Shown: positions 44,014 to 53,819 of the stretch, piece after piece
Layout: every line of letters starts with the position of its first letter
How positions within the stretch are numbered: the first letter of the stretch is position 1
NCBI RefSeq assembly: GCF_024494645.1
Contig: NZ_JANHDJ010000004.1
Coordinates: forward strand, 186,001 to 250,000
DNA: 64,000 nucleotides
Reading direction: 5' to 3'
DNA from: Halohasta litorea
Lineage (GTDB): Archaea > Halobacteriota > Halobacteria > Halobacteriales > Haloferacaceae
Program-made: the position numbers and the translations under genes
The notes under the pieces: generated by a model
Database searches by the model: none
The model's input: only the letters and a program-made list of their open reading frames with translations
What the model was told of the DNA's origin: nothing

Positions 44014-44892
44014 ATGCAGTATCGAGCAGCTATCGGCGGCGGCCTCGTGGTCTCCGGTGTTCTCCTCGGCGTGCTGCAGATTGTGCAGTATCTCCAGTTC
44101 CCCGCGGCCGCGACGACGCTCCTGTTCAACACGGTCCCGTTTATATTGGTGTCGGCGGCGATCGTCTTCACTGGCGTCACTATCGTCCGCGATGACGCCT
44201 ACAGCGAGTACGCGACGCTCATTATCTCCTGGGGCGTCGGGAGCGCAGTCGCCTTCGTCGCCGTTTTTACGCTCATCACCGGCACCAGCCAGCAGGCGGG
44301 CCTCACGCTGCTGTTCGGAGCCGCCGACGCGGGCAGTGCTGGCGGGCTCGCCGGACTGTTGATCGGTCTGTACGACGCCCGGAGTCGGCAGACGTTGGCC
44401 ACCGTCGAGCGGTCGGCCGAGAAACTGAAGGGGCTCAACAAGTACGGTAAGGTGCTCAACGAATCCTCGAACGTCGAGTCGGTCAGCGCCCTCTGTATCG
44501 AGGTGCTCGAATTCGTCCTGGATAGCGACGGGGCCGTCTTCGTCCATGGCGACGGCGACTCCTGGCGGATCGTCGACACCACGCTCCCGGATGTCGAGAC
44601 CGATGGCGCGCTCGGCCGGGCCGCCCGCGACGCGAGCGACCGCGAAAAGCTTCAGACGGTTACCGACGGCGAGGGGTTCGACGAGATCCGCAACGGCGAA
44701 CCCGGCTCGACGCTGGCGGTGCCGATCCCCTACGGCGCGGGCACTGTCGTCCTGTTCGCCGTCTACTACGACATCTCCGAACCGGATACCGAAAACGTCG
44801 ATCTCTTCGAGATCCTGGCGGCCCACGCCGCGACCGCGCTGTCGTCGGTCGACACAGCGGCCCGAGCGGCCGACGAGCCAGAGCCGCTGTAA
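44014..44892 (+). CDS. Membrane sensor: four-helix domain plus GAF, no output domain
   Basis: The 292-residue protein has about four N-terminal membrane helices (residues 1-125). A short coiled linker (VERSAEKLKGLNKYGKVLNESSNV) and a GAF-like domain (about 150-285, GAVFVHGDGDSWRIVDTTLP to VDLFEILAAHAATALSSV) follow. No kinase, HTH or receiver domain follows, so it must signal through a partner or act as a free sensor. An ATTTTAAATG element at the start codon suggests an AT-rich promoter. Confidence 0.78.
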   Translation: MQYRAAIGGGLVVSGVLLGVLQIVQYLQFPAAATTLLFNTVPFILVSAAIVFTGVTIVRDDAYSEYATLIISWGVGSAVAFVAVFTLITGTSQQAGLTLLFGAADAGSAGGLAGLLIGLYDARSRQTLATVERSAEKLKGLNKYGKVLNESSNVESVSALCIEVLEFVLDSDGAVFVHGDGDSWRIVDTTLPDVETDGALGRAARDASDREKLQTVTDGEGFDEIRNGEPGSTLAVPIPYGAGTVVLFAVYYDISEPDTENVDLFEILAAHAATALSSVDTAARAADEPEPL

Positions 44893-44943
44893 GCCTGCCC
44901 CCGAGTCACAAGGGCTATTTTTCGGCCGGTCGTTCTGTCTCCA

Positions 44944-45714
44944 ATGGAGGTTGCCCTGATTACCGTCGGCGATGAGCTACTGTCGGGCGACACGGTGAAC
45001 ACGAACGCCAACTGGCTCGCCGCGCGGCTCGCCGACCGCGGCGTCACGGTCACCCGTGTCCTCTCGCTGCCCGACGATCAGGAGACGATTGCCGCCCACG
45101 TCGACGACTACAGCACGGCCTTCGACCGCGTGATCGTCACCGGCGGCATCGGCGGCACGCCCGACGACGTGACGATGGAGGCGGTCGCCGACGCCTTCGG
45201 CCGCGAGCTGGCGGCCTCGGAGCTGACCCGCGAAGCCGTAGACCAGCGACTCGCCGAGATCGAGGGGCGCATTCCGGACCGCGAGATCGATGTCGACCGG
45301 GAGGCCGAGGCCGCGATTCCAGCGGAGAGCCGACCCCTCATAAACGACGCCGGGCTCGCACCGGGCTGTGTCCTCGCCAACGTCTACGTGCTGCCCGGCA
45401 TTCCGGAGGAACTGAAGGCGATGTTCGAGTCGGTTGCCGAGGAGTTCGCCGGGAATCGCCGCTCGGCGTTCCTGTATACGGTCGAACCGGAGGCCAATAT
45501 CGTGTGGGCCCTCGAGGAGGCGATGGATCGCTTCGCGGTGACCGTCGGCTGCTATCCCGACCGGGAGGCCGACCACAACCGGCTGAAGCTCACCGCGACC
45601 GACGAGGCGGTGTTGAGTGGAGCCGCCGACTGGCTGCTGTCGAACATCAACGCGAGCGACACGCCGGTCTCCCGCGACTGGGACACCGACGAGCCCGCAA
45701 GCACGGACGAGTGA
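44944..45714 (+). CDS. CinA/MoaB-type molybdopterin-binding domain protein
   Basis: The 256-residue protein matches the MoCF_biosynth/COG1058 domain: ALITVGDELLSGDTVNTNANWLAARLADRGVTV and VIVTGGIGGTPDDVTMEAVADAFGREL, then LPGIPEELKAMFE. Proteins of this type in archaea are annotated as CinA N-terminal homologues, with ADP-ribose or nicotinamide nucleotide repair suggested in bacteria. The amidase CinA C-terminal domain is absent. It stands alone between divergent promoters. Confidence 0.9.
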   Translation: MEVALITVGDELLSGDTVNTNANWLAARLADRGVTVTRVLSLPDDQETIAAHVDDYSTAFDRVIVTGGIGGTPDDVTMEAVADAFGRELAASELTREAVDQRLAEIEGRIPDREIDVDREAEAAIPAESRPLINDAGLAPGCVLANVYVLPGIPEELKAMFESVAEEFAGNRRSAFLYTVEPEANIVWALEEAMDRFAVTVGCYPDREADHNRLKLTATDEAVLSGAADWLLSNINASDTPVSRDWDTDEPASTDE

Positions 45715-45859
45715 CGATACTACGACTGGTGCGACTTTTATAACTGGATTACCGACACGACCCCCTCGCTCGATCTACAGACGGTCGGTACAGTTGGGCC
45801 CGTCGACCACTCACTCGATTCGAACTAGAACTACCCATCTGGTCGCCGACGACCTGCCA

Positions 45860-47197
45860 ATGCGCTATCTCGAAATCACGATCCCCGAGGGTCGCCGCCG
45901 GGCCGTCCTGGACGTGCTCGACGAGGCGAGCGTCGACTACGTGATGAGCGACGAAACCAGCGGCGAGAAGTACAGCGATGTCGTCCGGTTCCCGCTGCCG
46001 AATCGGGCGGTCGAGCCGGTCCTGGACGACCTCGCGCAGGTCGATATCGAAGACGCTCGCGTGGTCGTCATCAACGCCGAGACCGTGATCTCCGAGGAGT
46101 TCGACGCCGTCCGCGACCGCTACAGCGGGGGCGGAGCCAAAGGCGAACGCACCTCCCGGCAGGTGCTCCGAACGAAGGCCGACGAGTTCACGCCCGCATT
46201 CCCGATTTATATCGTGATGCTGCTGATCAGCGCGGTCGTCGCCACCGCAGGGCTGCTGGGTGATTCGCCCGCCGTCGTCGTCGGCTCGATGGTGATCGCG
46301 CCGCTGCTCGGCCCGGCGCTCGCCGCCAGTATCGGCATCGTCACCGGCGACGACGATCTTCGGCGGGAGGGGTTTATCTATCAGTTTATCGGCGTCGCGG
46401 TCGTGATCGCCGCCTCGGTCGGCCTCGGGCTGCTCGCTCGGCTGGCGGGGTTCGAACCGGGCGGCGTCGACATCGTCGTCGTCGCCGAACTCGAAGAGCG
46501 CGTCTCGCCGAACCTGCTTTCGATCCTGGTCGCGCTGGGTGCCGGAATCGCTGGCATCCTGAGTCTCACGCGTGGCTTTTCGGAGGCGATCGTCGGCGTG
46601 ATGATCGCCGCCGCGCTCATTCCACCGTCGGCCGCCGTCGGGATCACCGCTGCCTGGGGGATGGACGGCGCGGCTCTGGGGGCGTTCACGCTGGTCGTCG
46701 TCAATCTGTTGTCGATCAACGTCGCCGCGCTGGGGACGCTCTGGGTGGCGGGCTACCGCCCGCAGGGGATGTTCGACGTCTCACCCACCCGCCGGTCGAC
46801 ACTGACCTACGCGACGATCTTCGGTGTCGGCCTCCTGGTGCTGGCGGCCCCGCTGGCCAGTATTACGCTGCTCGATTTCCAGACGACACAGATGGAAGCC
46901 AGCGCGGAGGAGGGCGTCGAGTCGGTCCTCGCTGCTCCCGAGTACGACGGGATCGAACTCGATGAGATCGAGGTCGTCCTGGACGACGATTATCCGGTCC
47001 GGTCGGTCGACCGAATCGTCATCACCGTCACCGGCCGGGAACCGGGGCCGAACCCGCCACTCGCGGACGATCTGTATCGGGCTCTGGCCGACCGGATCGG
47101 CGAGCCGCTCCGCGTCGAGGTCGAGTACGTGGTCTCCGAGGAACGCGGCCAACAGCCCGACGAGCAGAGGGTCGTTCCGACAGTCCCCGAGTCGTGA
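45860..47197 (+). CDS. TIGR00341/DUF389 integral membrane protein
   Basis: The 445-residue protein starts with an ACT-like soluble domain (MRYLEITIPEGRRRAVLDVL, residues about 1-95). It has about six membrane helices with the family motif GSMVIAPLLGPALAASIGIV and IVGVMIAAALIPPSAAVGI, and a soluble C-terminus. The transport role is not known. The ATG at 45860 matches the family; an open frame reaching back to 45617 overlaps the preceding gene. The C-terminal part converges on the DJ-1 gene with only 14 bp between stops. Confidence 0.88.
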   Translation: MRYLEITIPEGRRRAVLDVLDEASVDYVMSDETSGEKYSDVVRFPLPNRAVEPVLDDLAQVDIEDARVVVINAETVISEEFDAVRDRYSGGGAKGERTSRQVLRTKADEFTPAFPIYIVMLLISAVVATAGLLGDSPAVVVGSMVIAPLLGPALAASIGIVTGDDDLRREGFIYQFIGVAVVIAASVGLGLLARLAGFEPGGVDIVVVAELEERVSPNLLSILVALGAGIAGILSLTRGFSEAIVGVMIAAALIPPSAAVGITAAWGMDGAALGAFTLVVVNLLSINVAALGTLWVAGYRPQGMFDVSPTRRSTLTYATIFGVGLLVLAAPLASITLLDFQTTQMEASAEEGVESVLAAPEYDGIELDEIEVVLDDDYPVRSVDRIVITVTGREPGPNPPLADDLYRALADRIGEPLRVEVEYVVSEERGQQPDEQRVVPTVPES

Positions 47198-47211
47198 GGC
47201 CGGTTGGCTCG

Positions 47212-47808
47212 CTATGGGACGACTGCCTCTGCTGGCTCGTATTCCATCTGCGTGGCGACGCGCTGGGCTACTTCGTCGCCGAACTCCCGTGCGACCAGAT
47301 GGAAGGCGAGATCAAGCCCGGCGGTGACGCCACCGGCGGTCACGAGATCGCCGTCGTCGACCACCCGGCCGTCGGCGAGTTCGGCACCTGATGCTTCGAG
47401 TTCATCGCGTGCGCTCGCGTGCGTCGTCGCCGGTCGTCCATCAGTCACTCCGGCGCGAGCCAGCAGCATCCCGCCGGTACAGACTGCCGCGAGATCGACG
47501 CCCGCCTCCTGGAGGCAAGCGATTGCTGCGGGGAGATCGCCCCGTTCGGCTTCGGCCCACGCGCCGGTCTCGCCGCGGGCTCCCCACTGGCCGCCCGGGA
47601 CGACCAAGAGATCGGGGTCGAGATCGTCGAGCCGGTCGTCGATGCCGATCCGGAGCCCGTGGCTCGCGGTGATCTCGCCGGGAGCATCGAGCGTGCAGAG
47701 CGTGACACTGAGGTCCGCGCCCGCCTGTCGGGCGTTCTCGAAGACCTCGAAGGGGGCGATGGCGTCGAGTTCGTCGACGCCCTCGAAGACGACGATTGCG
47801 ATATGCAT
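47212..47808 (-). CDS. DJ-1/PfpI family protein
   Basis: The 198-residue protein has the class I glutamine amidotransferase-like fold. The nucleophilic Cys110 is in AVCTGGMLLA, with Glu in FEGVDELDAIAPFEVF and His in TTHAS. Such proteins are glyoxalase III or deglycase-like, chaperone or regulatory enzymes. The sequence most resembles the archaeal isonitrile hydratase/AraC-type DJ-1 group, with no DNA-binding domain. Its upstream neighbour on the same strand is the TRAP permease remnant, 42 bp away. Confidence 0.9.
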   Translation of the reverse strand: MHIAIVVFEGVDELDAIAPFEVFENARQAGADLSVTLCTLDAPGEITASHGLRIGIDDRLDDLDPDLLVVPGGQWGARGETGAWAEAERGDLPAAIACLQEAGVDLAAVCTGGMLLARAGVTDGRPATTHASARDELEASGAELADGRVVDDGDLVTAGGVTAGLDLAFHLVAREFGDEVAQRVATQMEYEPAEAVVP

Positions 47809-47850
47809 GGCTATGGTCGGCTGGGTGTCGAAAAAAGGGTTCCGTCGGTG

Positions 47851-49740
47851 TTACTCGGTGTCAGGTTCGACCGATGGGGTTGTCGACCCGCCGGAGGACC
47901 CGACGAGGTTGCGGATGTTCGCAACCGGGTTCGGTTTGCCGGTGATCGTCTGGATGACGTACATCGCGATGATGGCCGCGAACGCCCCGAACTGAACGAG
48001 CCGCGAGGGGTGGACCATCGTCACGATCCCGAGGACGAAGAACGCGACACCGGCACCGAGCGAGACCGCCTTGCCGAAGCCGAAGCGGTAGTTGATGCCG
48101 TGGATCACCGCGATCGCGCCGATCATCGCCAGCGATCCCGAAACCAGCGTCTGGGTGCCGAACTCCGCCGAGACGACTTCCGGATGGTAGACGAAGACGA
48201 ACGGCAGGATGAACAGCGGCGCGGAGATCTTGATCGCCTCCAGGCAACTCCTCCAGAAATCCGCCCCCGCGATCCCGCAGGCGACCGCCACACAGGTCGC
48301 AATCGGCGGCGTCAGCCCCGCGAGGATCGCCGCGTAGAACACGAAGAAGTGGCTGGCGAACTGCGGCAGGAGGAACTGGTTGGTCAGCGTCGGCGCGATC
48401 AGTAACGCGACGATCGTGTAGGAGGCGGTCGTCGGCATTCCAAGCCCGAGGATGATACAGATGATCATCGCCAGGATGGCCGCCACCAGCAGGATACCGC
48501 CCGAGAGATCCATCAGCGTCAGCGAGATCTTGGTCGGCACGCCGGTCGCGGTGAGGATGTCGACGACGCCGTTGATCGCCGCCAGAATGATCGTCACCGG
48601 CGCGAGGACGACGACGCCCTCGCGCATCCCGTTGAGCGTCTCCCAGACGTTTCGCTTGGTCGTCTCTACCATCGTCGCGTCGGTGACTCCCGTCAGCGAC
48701 TGGAGCTGCGGGATGATCGTTCCGGTCGCCAGCATCGTGACCGAGGTGTAGAGTGCCGCCGTCATCACCGTCACCTGGACGATGCCCAACAGGTAGATGA
48801 GCACCGCCAGCGGGAGGCCGTATTTGACCAACTCGGTCGCGAACTCGCTGCGTGGCATCGAATCCTGGATCAGGATCTCGGGATCGACGTCGTCGAGCTG
48901 CGGCACCGAGACGTAGTGGACCGCGATGGCGATCGTCACCACGAGGATCGCCGCCGGGATCAGCCCCGCGACGATCACGTCGGCGTAGGTGACACCCGTA
49001 ATGAGCGACGCCATAATGAACGCCGCCGCACCCATCACGGGCGGCAGCACCTGGCCGGAGGTCGAGGCGACGGCCTCGATCGCCCCGGCGGTTTCGGGTT
49101 TCATCCCGTTGCGTTTCATCAGCGGAATCGTAAAGGAGCCGGTCATTCCGGCGTTTGCGGTCTGGCTCCCGTTGACCGAACCGATGACCGCACTCGCCAG
49201 TACCGCGGTCTGGGCGATCCCCGAATCGATGTAGCGGGCCGACCGGAACGCCAGCCGCATGATGAGATCGAACGCGCCGTAGGATTTGAGGAAGCCCGCA
49301 TACAGCAGGAACAAGGCGATCCACGCGGCGACCAGCTGGGTCAGGAAGCCGAAGAAGCCGTCGACGCTGATGACGAGCGTCCGCAGGATCCGCTCCCAGG
49401 TGAGCCCGCCGTGTGAGAGCGCTCCTGGAGCGAACGCCCCGTAGCGCCCGTACAGAATGCCGAGGAAGATCACAGACAGGAACGTGATTCCGAACGAGCG
49501 CCACGTCAGGTAGATGATGACGAACGTGAACACGACCGCCATGATGTACTCGTTGGTGGTCGCCCGGCCGAGGTTGGAGACGTACAGCTCCTGAAAGTTC
49601 GTCGCGATGTAGGTGATCGTCACCAACACATCGAGCGCCGAGAACGTCAACAACCCGGCATGGAGCCGGTTCCCCGGTCCGTAGGCTTTCTTCAGATCCT
49701 CGATGATGTGTCCGCGGCCGCCGCCCGCGTCACGGTGATC
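47851..49740 (-). pseudogene. TRAP transporter fused permease (4TM/12TM), 5' truncated
   Basis: The frame encodes the large DctM-type membrane region of a TAXI-type TRAP permease. Motifs include AGMTGSFTIPLMKRNGMKPETAGAIEA, STSGQVLPPVMGAAAFIM and GLGMPTTASYTIVALL. Residues before the first in-frame ATG (49525 or so) also look like TRAP sequence (HIIEDLKKAYGPGNRLHAGL), back to about 49740. There is no credible start codon there: only TTG 49653, and the frame reaches a stop at 49795. The N-terminal small-subunit-like helices are missing. Right upstream, in another frame, lies the first third of a uspA gene. The TAXI solute-binding gene is absent. Most likely a deletion has joined the two. If translated from an internal start it would be a shortened permease. 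Confidence 0.6.
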
Positions 49741-49829
49741 TCGTCGTCTCCCGGCAGCGTCGTCAGCGTCTCGAGCTGTTTGTCGAGTCGATCTTCATCG
49801 CCGTCGACCGGTAGCAGCACGTGATACAT
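49692..49829 (-). pseudogene. Truncated universal stress protein (uspA) fragment
   Basis: From ATG 49829 the frame encodes MYHVLLPVDGDEDRLDKQLE, the start of a UspA domain, then GDDEITVT. It changes to unrelated RAAAADTSSRI and stops at 49692. A full UspA is about 140 residues; only about 34 family residues remain. Its last codons overlap, in another frame, the beginning of the TRAP permease remnant. UspA genes often accompany TRAP-TAXI genes in haloarchaea, so the pair was probably one operon before a deletion. An AT-rich promoter (TATATTATATAT) lies about 25 nt upstream. Confidence 0.6.
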
Positions 49830-50037
49830 GGCTCGGGATTTATCACGATATATAATATATGTTTCGAGACATTGGAATAATGAAAAATTGACAACAGAAT
49901 GTATATATGAACCGGGAATCGGTTCGCCAGCTGGGTGGCGTCGCTCACGTTTCCCGGCTGTTATCGGCGAACTGCGTCGGTCAAACCGTACGACTGGACC
50001 AATAATTATTAGCCACCCTGTGTAACTATCAGATCAC

Positions 50038-51282
50038 GTGGACACCAACGACCAGTCAATTGTCGGCTTCGTAATGGTTAGTCACTCGATGGTCCACATC
50101 TACGAGCTGTCGGTGCCGATCCTGATGACGGTGTGGCTGGTGGAGTTTTCGACGACGTCGGCGGTCTTGGGGACGGCGGCGGCAATCGGCTACGGGCTGT
50201 TCGGCGTCGGTGCCCTGCCGGGCGGGCTGTTGGTCGATCGGTTCGGCTCCCGCCGGCTCATCGTCGCCTGTCTGGTCGGGATGTCTGTGTCCTTTCTCGT
50301 CCTGAGCCTCGCGCCGGGAGTCATCGGTATCACAGTCGCCCTCGCGCTGTGGGGACTCGCCGCCAGTATCTACCACCCGGCTGGACTGACACTCATCAGC
50401 AACGGGGTCCAGGATCGCGGGCAGGTGTTTGCCTACCACGGGATGGCTGGCAACGCTGGCATTGCTGGCGGTCCACTGGTGACGGCGCTGCTGTTGCTCA
50501 CCTTCGAGTGGCGGCTCGTGGCGGCAATCCTCGCCGTTCCGGCCGCGATTGCGGCCGTCATTGGACTCACCGTCTCGTTCGATCCGACCGCCGCCGTCGA
50601 CGTCGACGACGGCGAGCCGGAGCGGCGCTCACCGGCGAGTCTCGCCGAGTTCGGCAGCGAGACGCGGCGGCTGTTTACGATCGGCTTTCTGTTGGTGTTC
50701 TGTATCGTCTCGTTCAACGGGCTCTACTACCGTGGTGTGCTGACCTTCCTGCCGGAGCTGCTCGGCGACTTCCTGACGGCGGCGGTCGGTGACGTGCAGC
50801 TGGGTCTGTTCGATCCCGATAGCCCGGTGGCCGCCGAGTTCGACCTCTCGCGGTATCTGTACGCCGGGCTGCTGACCGTCGGCATCGGCGGGCAGTATCT
50901 CGGCGGTCGGCTCACCGATCGCATCGAGCCCGACCGTGGGCTGACGGTCATGCTCGGTGTGCTCACGACGATCGCTCTCGTATTCGTCCCGCTGGTCCAA
51001 ACTGGACTGGCAGGGCTCCTGCTCGGGAGTTTCGTCCTCGGCGTCGCCCTGTTTGCGATCCAGCCGCTGTCGCAGGCGACGATCGCCAAATACTCGCTGC
51101 CGGAGTCCCGCGGGCTGTCGTTCGGCTACACCTACCTCGCCATCTTCGGGATCGGTGCCCTCGGTGCGGCGATCACCGGGACGGTGCTCACCTACAGCTC
51201 GGTGTCGGTCATGTTCCTCGTCCTCGCCTCCTTGTCGACGATCGGCGTCTCGCTGGGGATTACGCTGCTTCGTAGACAGTAG
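50038..51282 (+). CDS. Major facilitator superfamily transporter
   Basis: The 414-residue protein has 12 predicted membrane helices, with ALPGGLLVDRFGSRRLIVACLVG as the A-like motif. A hydrophilic central loop (SFDPTAAVDVDDGEPERRS) separates the halves. GTG 50038 is used because AATAATTATTAG at 50000-50012 lies about 30 nt upstream; an ATG start at 50074 is also possible. Resembles fosmidomycin-resistance-like exporters, with no direct evidence of substrate. Confidence 0.85.
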   Translation: MDTNDQSIVGFVMVSHSMVHIYELSVPILMTVWLVEFSTTSAVLGTAAAIGYGLFGVGALPGGLLVDRFGSRRLIVACLVGMSVSFLVLSLAPGVIGITVALALWGLAASIYHPAGLTLISNGVQDRGQVFAYHGMAGNAGIAGGPLVTALLLLTFEWRLVAAILAVPAAIAAVIGLTVSFDPTAAVDVDDGEPERRSPASLAEFGSETRRLFTIGFLLVFCIVSFNGLYYRGVLTFLPELLGDFLTAAVGDVQLGLFDPDSPVAAEFDLSRYLYAGLLTVGIGGQYLGGRLTDRIEPDRGLTVMLGVLTTIALVFVPLVQTGLAGLLLGSFVLGVALFAIQPLSQATIAKYSLPESRGLSFGYTYLAIFGIGALGAAITGTVLTYSSVSVMFLVLASLSTIGVSLGITLLRRQ

Positions 51283-51354
51283 CGGCTCGGTCGCGCCTTT
51301 GAGCAGTCTACTCGGCGAGATATGGCATCACGCACCACAACAGTGCCATCCGAG

Positions 51355-52563
51355 TTAGTCCTGCGGGTCAGTGGACCCGACCGCCGCCTGAGACTGGGTT
51401 GGCGGCTCCTGGCGGATCACCCGGACGACGAACACCGTTGCAAACAGCGAGAGCCCCGCGAGCATGAACCAGCTGGCCCGATACCCCAGCACGTCCGAGA
51501 GATAGCCGAACGTCGGCGGAGCGACGAGCGCGCCGGTGACCAACGCGAGCTGTCCACCCCCGGTCGCGCTTCCCATCTCCTCGGCCGGAACTAGCGTCGC
51601 CAGACACGAGAAGTAAATCCCGGTAAAGCCGAGCGCAAAAAAGCCGAGGAGGACGAACAGCGCCGCCGCAAGCAGCCGACTGTCGACGAGCGCGACGGCG
51701 ACGAACAGCACCGCGCTGGCGGCGGCCTGAATGAGGAGGATCGTTCCGATTCGCCGCCGGGGCTCGCCCGGCAGCACGTCACTCAGCCAGCCGGTGACGA
51801 CGCGCCCGGCGCTCCCCGAGACCTGGATCGCGGCGAGCACCAGTCCGCCGAAGGCGACGGTCGCCCCCACCGACTCGTTGATGTAGATGATCGTGTAGCC
51901 GGTCGTCGTGAACAGTCCCGCACCGAGACAGACCCCGACTACTGTTAGCGACAGGTAGGGGGTGTTGTCCAGGAGAGTGCGGTACTCGGGATACTCGGCG
52001 TCGCCGTCGACTGGCGTACCACGGTAGGCGATCCAGAAGACGGCTGCGACGACGATGCCGACCACTGCAGCGACGTAGAATCCGGCCTCCCAGAACAGCA
52101 CCCCTGCGATCCCGGTCACCAGCAGTGCGCTCGCGCCGCTGCCAGCGGTCACGCCGACCTGCTTGATGCCGACTGCAAGGTTCTGTCGACCGACGGCCAC
52201 GTTGTCGAAGATGGCCTTGTTCGTTCCGGGCATCGCCGTTCCGTATAGCGATCCAAGGAGGAAGGTCCCGATGAGCAGTGTGGGATAGGACCATGCCCCG
52301 GCGACGAGCACCGAGCCGATCGAGAGCCCGATCAGGCCGACGGTGAGCATTCGCCGCTCGCCGAACCGGTCGGTCATCGCACCCAACGGGAGCAGAAACG
52401 CGGCGTACCCAAGCGACAGCGCCGTCAGTACCAACCCGACCTGTGCTCCCGAGAGCCCGAACTCGTCCCGGAAAAAGGGTGTTGCAGCGAAGACGGTGTA
52501 GTAACAGATGCTTGCTGCGAGTTGCCACAGGAACACGAGTGACAGAATCCGACGGACGTTCAT
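51355..52563 (-). CDS. Major facilitator superfamily transporter
   Basis: The 402-residue protein has 12 helices and an A-like motif LPLGAMTDRFGERRMLTVGLIG. The start at 52563 (MNVRRILSLVFLWQLAAS) is used; a longer frame back to 52677 adds a non-hydrophobic tail and seems unlikely. It converges on the MFS gene at 50038-51282 with 72 bp between stops. The substrate is unknown; oxalate/formate-like or sugar transporters of this size are possible. Confidence 0.85.
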   Translation of the reverse strand: MNVRRILSLVFLWQLAASICYYTVFAATPFFRDEFGLSGAQVGLVLTALSLGYAAFLLPLGAMTDRFGERRMLTVGLIGLSIGSVLVAGAWSYPTLLIGTFLLGSLYGTAMPGTNKAIFDNVAVGRQNLAVGIKQVGVTAGSGASALLVTGIAGVLFWEAGFYVAAVVGIVVAAVFWIAYRGTPVDGDAEYPEYRTLLDNTPYLSLTVVGVCLGAGLFTTTGYTIIYINESVGATVAFGGLVLAAIQVSGSAGRVVTGWLSDVLPGEPRRRIGTILLIQAAASAVLFVAVALVDSRLLAAALFVLLGFFALGFTGIYFSCLATLVPAEEMGSATGGGQLALVTGALVAPPTFGYLSDVLGYRASWFMLAGLSLFATVFVVRVIRQEPPTQSQAAVGSTDPQD

Positions 52564-52989
52564 TGGCTCGCTCTCTGTCGAAGCCAGTATAAAATACTCA
52601 GCATTCCTTCGACCCAGTCGACACCTTCGAACTCTGTATAGCAGTATACAATTCATGTGTCGGCTATACTCCGGCAATCACTGGATCGAACGTCGACATG
52701 ATGGGTGACTGACCTCACAAATAACGGGAACGGCTGTCTCTGTCCATCAGCTGACAATGACGACCTCACAGTAGCACACAGAGTGGGTATCCCACGACGG
52801 GGCTCGCACCAACGGTATCGTCGCAGTCGATTGATCGAACCGACGATGGACCCGCGTCGACCAGCCGAGAACGAGCGTTGTCGCTCCGAGAAGCGAGCCG
52901 GGCTTCGGGAACAGAGGTTATCTCTGTGGGGCTGTGCCCCGTGTCGGTCGACCGTCGGATGTAGGTAGTCACCACTCGAACCGCGAGCT
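52564..52989. other. Intergenic, 426 bp, with clustered hairpins
   Basis: No protein-coding gene is supported. From 52783 to 52940 a run of inverted repeats could fold in RNA. These are GTGGG-TAT-CCCAC (52783-52795); ATCGTCG with CGACGAT (52817-52823 and 52841-52847) enclosing a TCGAT/ATCGA pair; TCGCT/AGCGA (52881-52896); ACAGAG-GTTAT-CTCTGT (52911-52927); and GGGG-CTGTG-CCCC (52928-52940). The left part holds the promoter of the divergent MFS gene. The run lies just upstream of the btpA frame on the plus strand. It may be a structured leader, a small RNA or chance. Confidence 0.45.
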
Positions 52990-53819
52990 ATGACACTTAG
53001 CGAGTGGTTCGGAACCGACAGGCCGATCGTCGGCATAGTGCATCTCGATCCGCTACCGAGGGCTCCAGGGGCCACAGACGAGCTTGCAAGCGTCTGTGAG
53101 GCTGCCGTCAGAGACGCCGACAGACTCGCCACAGGCGGCGTCGACGGCCTCATGATCGAAAACTACGGCGACGTCCCGTCTACCCCGACGACGTGCCGAA
53201 ACACACCGTCGCGGCGCTGACGCGCGTCGGGACCACGGTGAGCGAGGCCGTCGACTGCCCCATCGGGATCAACGTCTTGCGGAACGACGCCGAGGCCGCG
53301 CTCTCGGTTGCCGCGGCTGTCGGCGCCGACTACGTGCGGATCAACGTCCACACCGGGGCGGCAGTTACTGATCAGGGCGTCATCGAGGGACAGGCCCACG
53401 AAACCCTGCGACTCCGGGAGCAGCTCGGTGTCGACACGAAGGTTCTGGCTGATGTCGACGTCAAACACGCCGCGCCGCTCGGTGCCGAGCGATCGGTCGG
53501 CGACCAGTTCGCCGATCTCGTCGAGCGAGGGCTGGCAGACGGCGTGATCGTCAGCGGTGCTGGAACGGGCGCGTCGGTCGACACCGACACTCTCGAAGGG
53601 GTGGCGGCGGCGCGCGCCGATCGTGGACTGTCGACGCCGCTTCTGATCGGCAGCGGCCTCACCGCCGACTCGGTCGACCAACTGCTATCCATCGCCGACG
53701 GCGCGATCGTCGGCACCGCACTGAAAGAGGGTGGCCACACCACGAATCCGGTCGACGTCGACCGCGTCGAGGAGGTGATGGCTGCCGTCGAAACGATCCG
53801 CGGTGAGAACCGTTCGTAA
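52990..53819 (+). pseudogene. BtpA/SgcQ-family TIM-barrel protein, frameshifted
   Basis: The first frame starts MTLSEWFGTDRPIVGIVHLD and reads MIENYGDVP, then goes out of frame and stops at 53220. The family continues F-Y-P-D-D-V-P-K-H-T, which is found in the +1 frame from about 53180 (VPKHTVAALTRV) to the stop at 53819, with ADVDVKHA and LIGSGLTADSVDQLL motifs. A single base, probably T near 53179 (CCGTCTACC for CCGTTCTACC), seems to be missing. Otherwise all family blocks are present over about 275 codons. BtpA is needed for photosystem I in cyanobacteria; in archaea it is uncharacterised. A sequencing error is possible. Confidence 0.85.

Noticed and set aside
52750-52980. tRNA, RNase P RNA or SRP RNA in the hairpin-rich interval
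   Set aside because: No T-arm with paired five-bp stem around TTCGANY, no GAGGAAAGTC-type motif and no SRP helix 8 pattern was seen.
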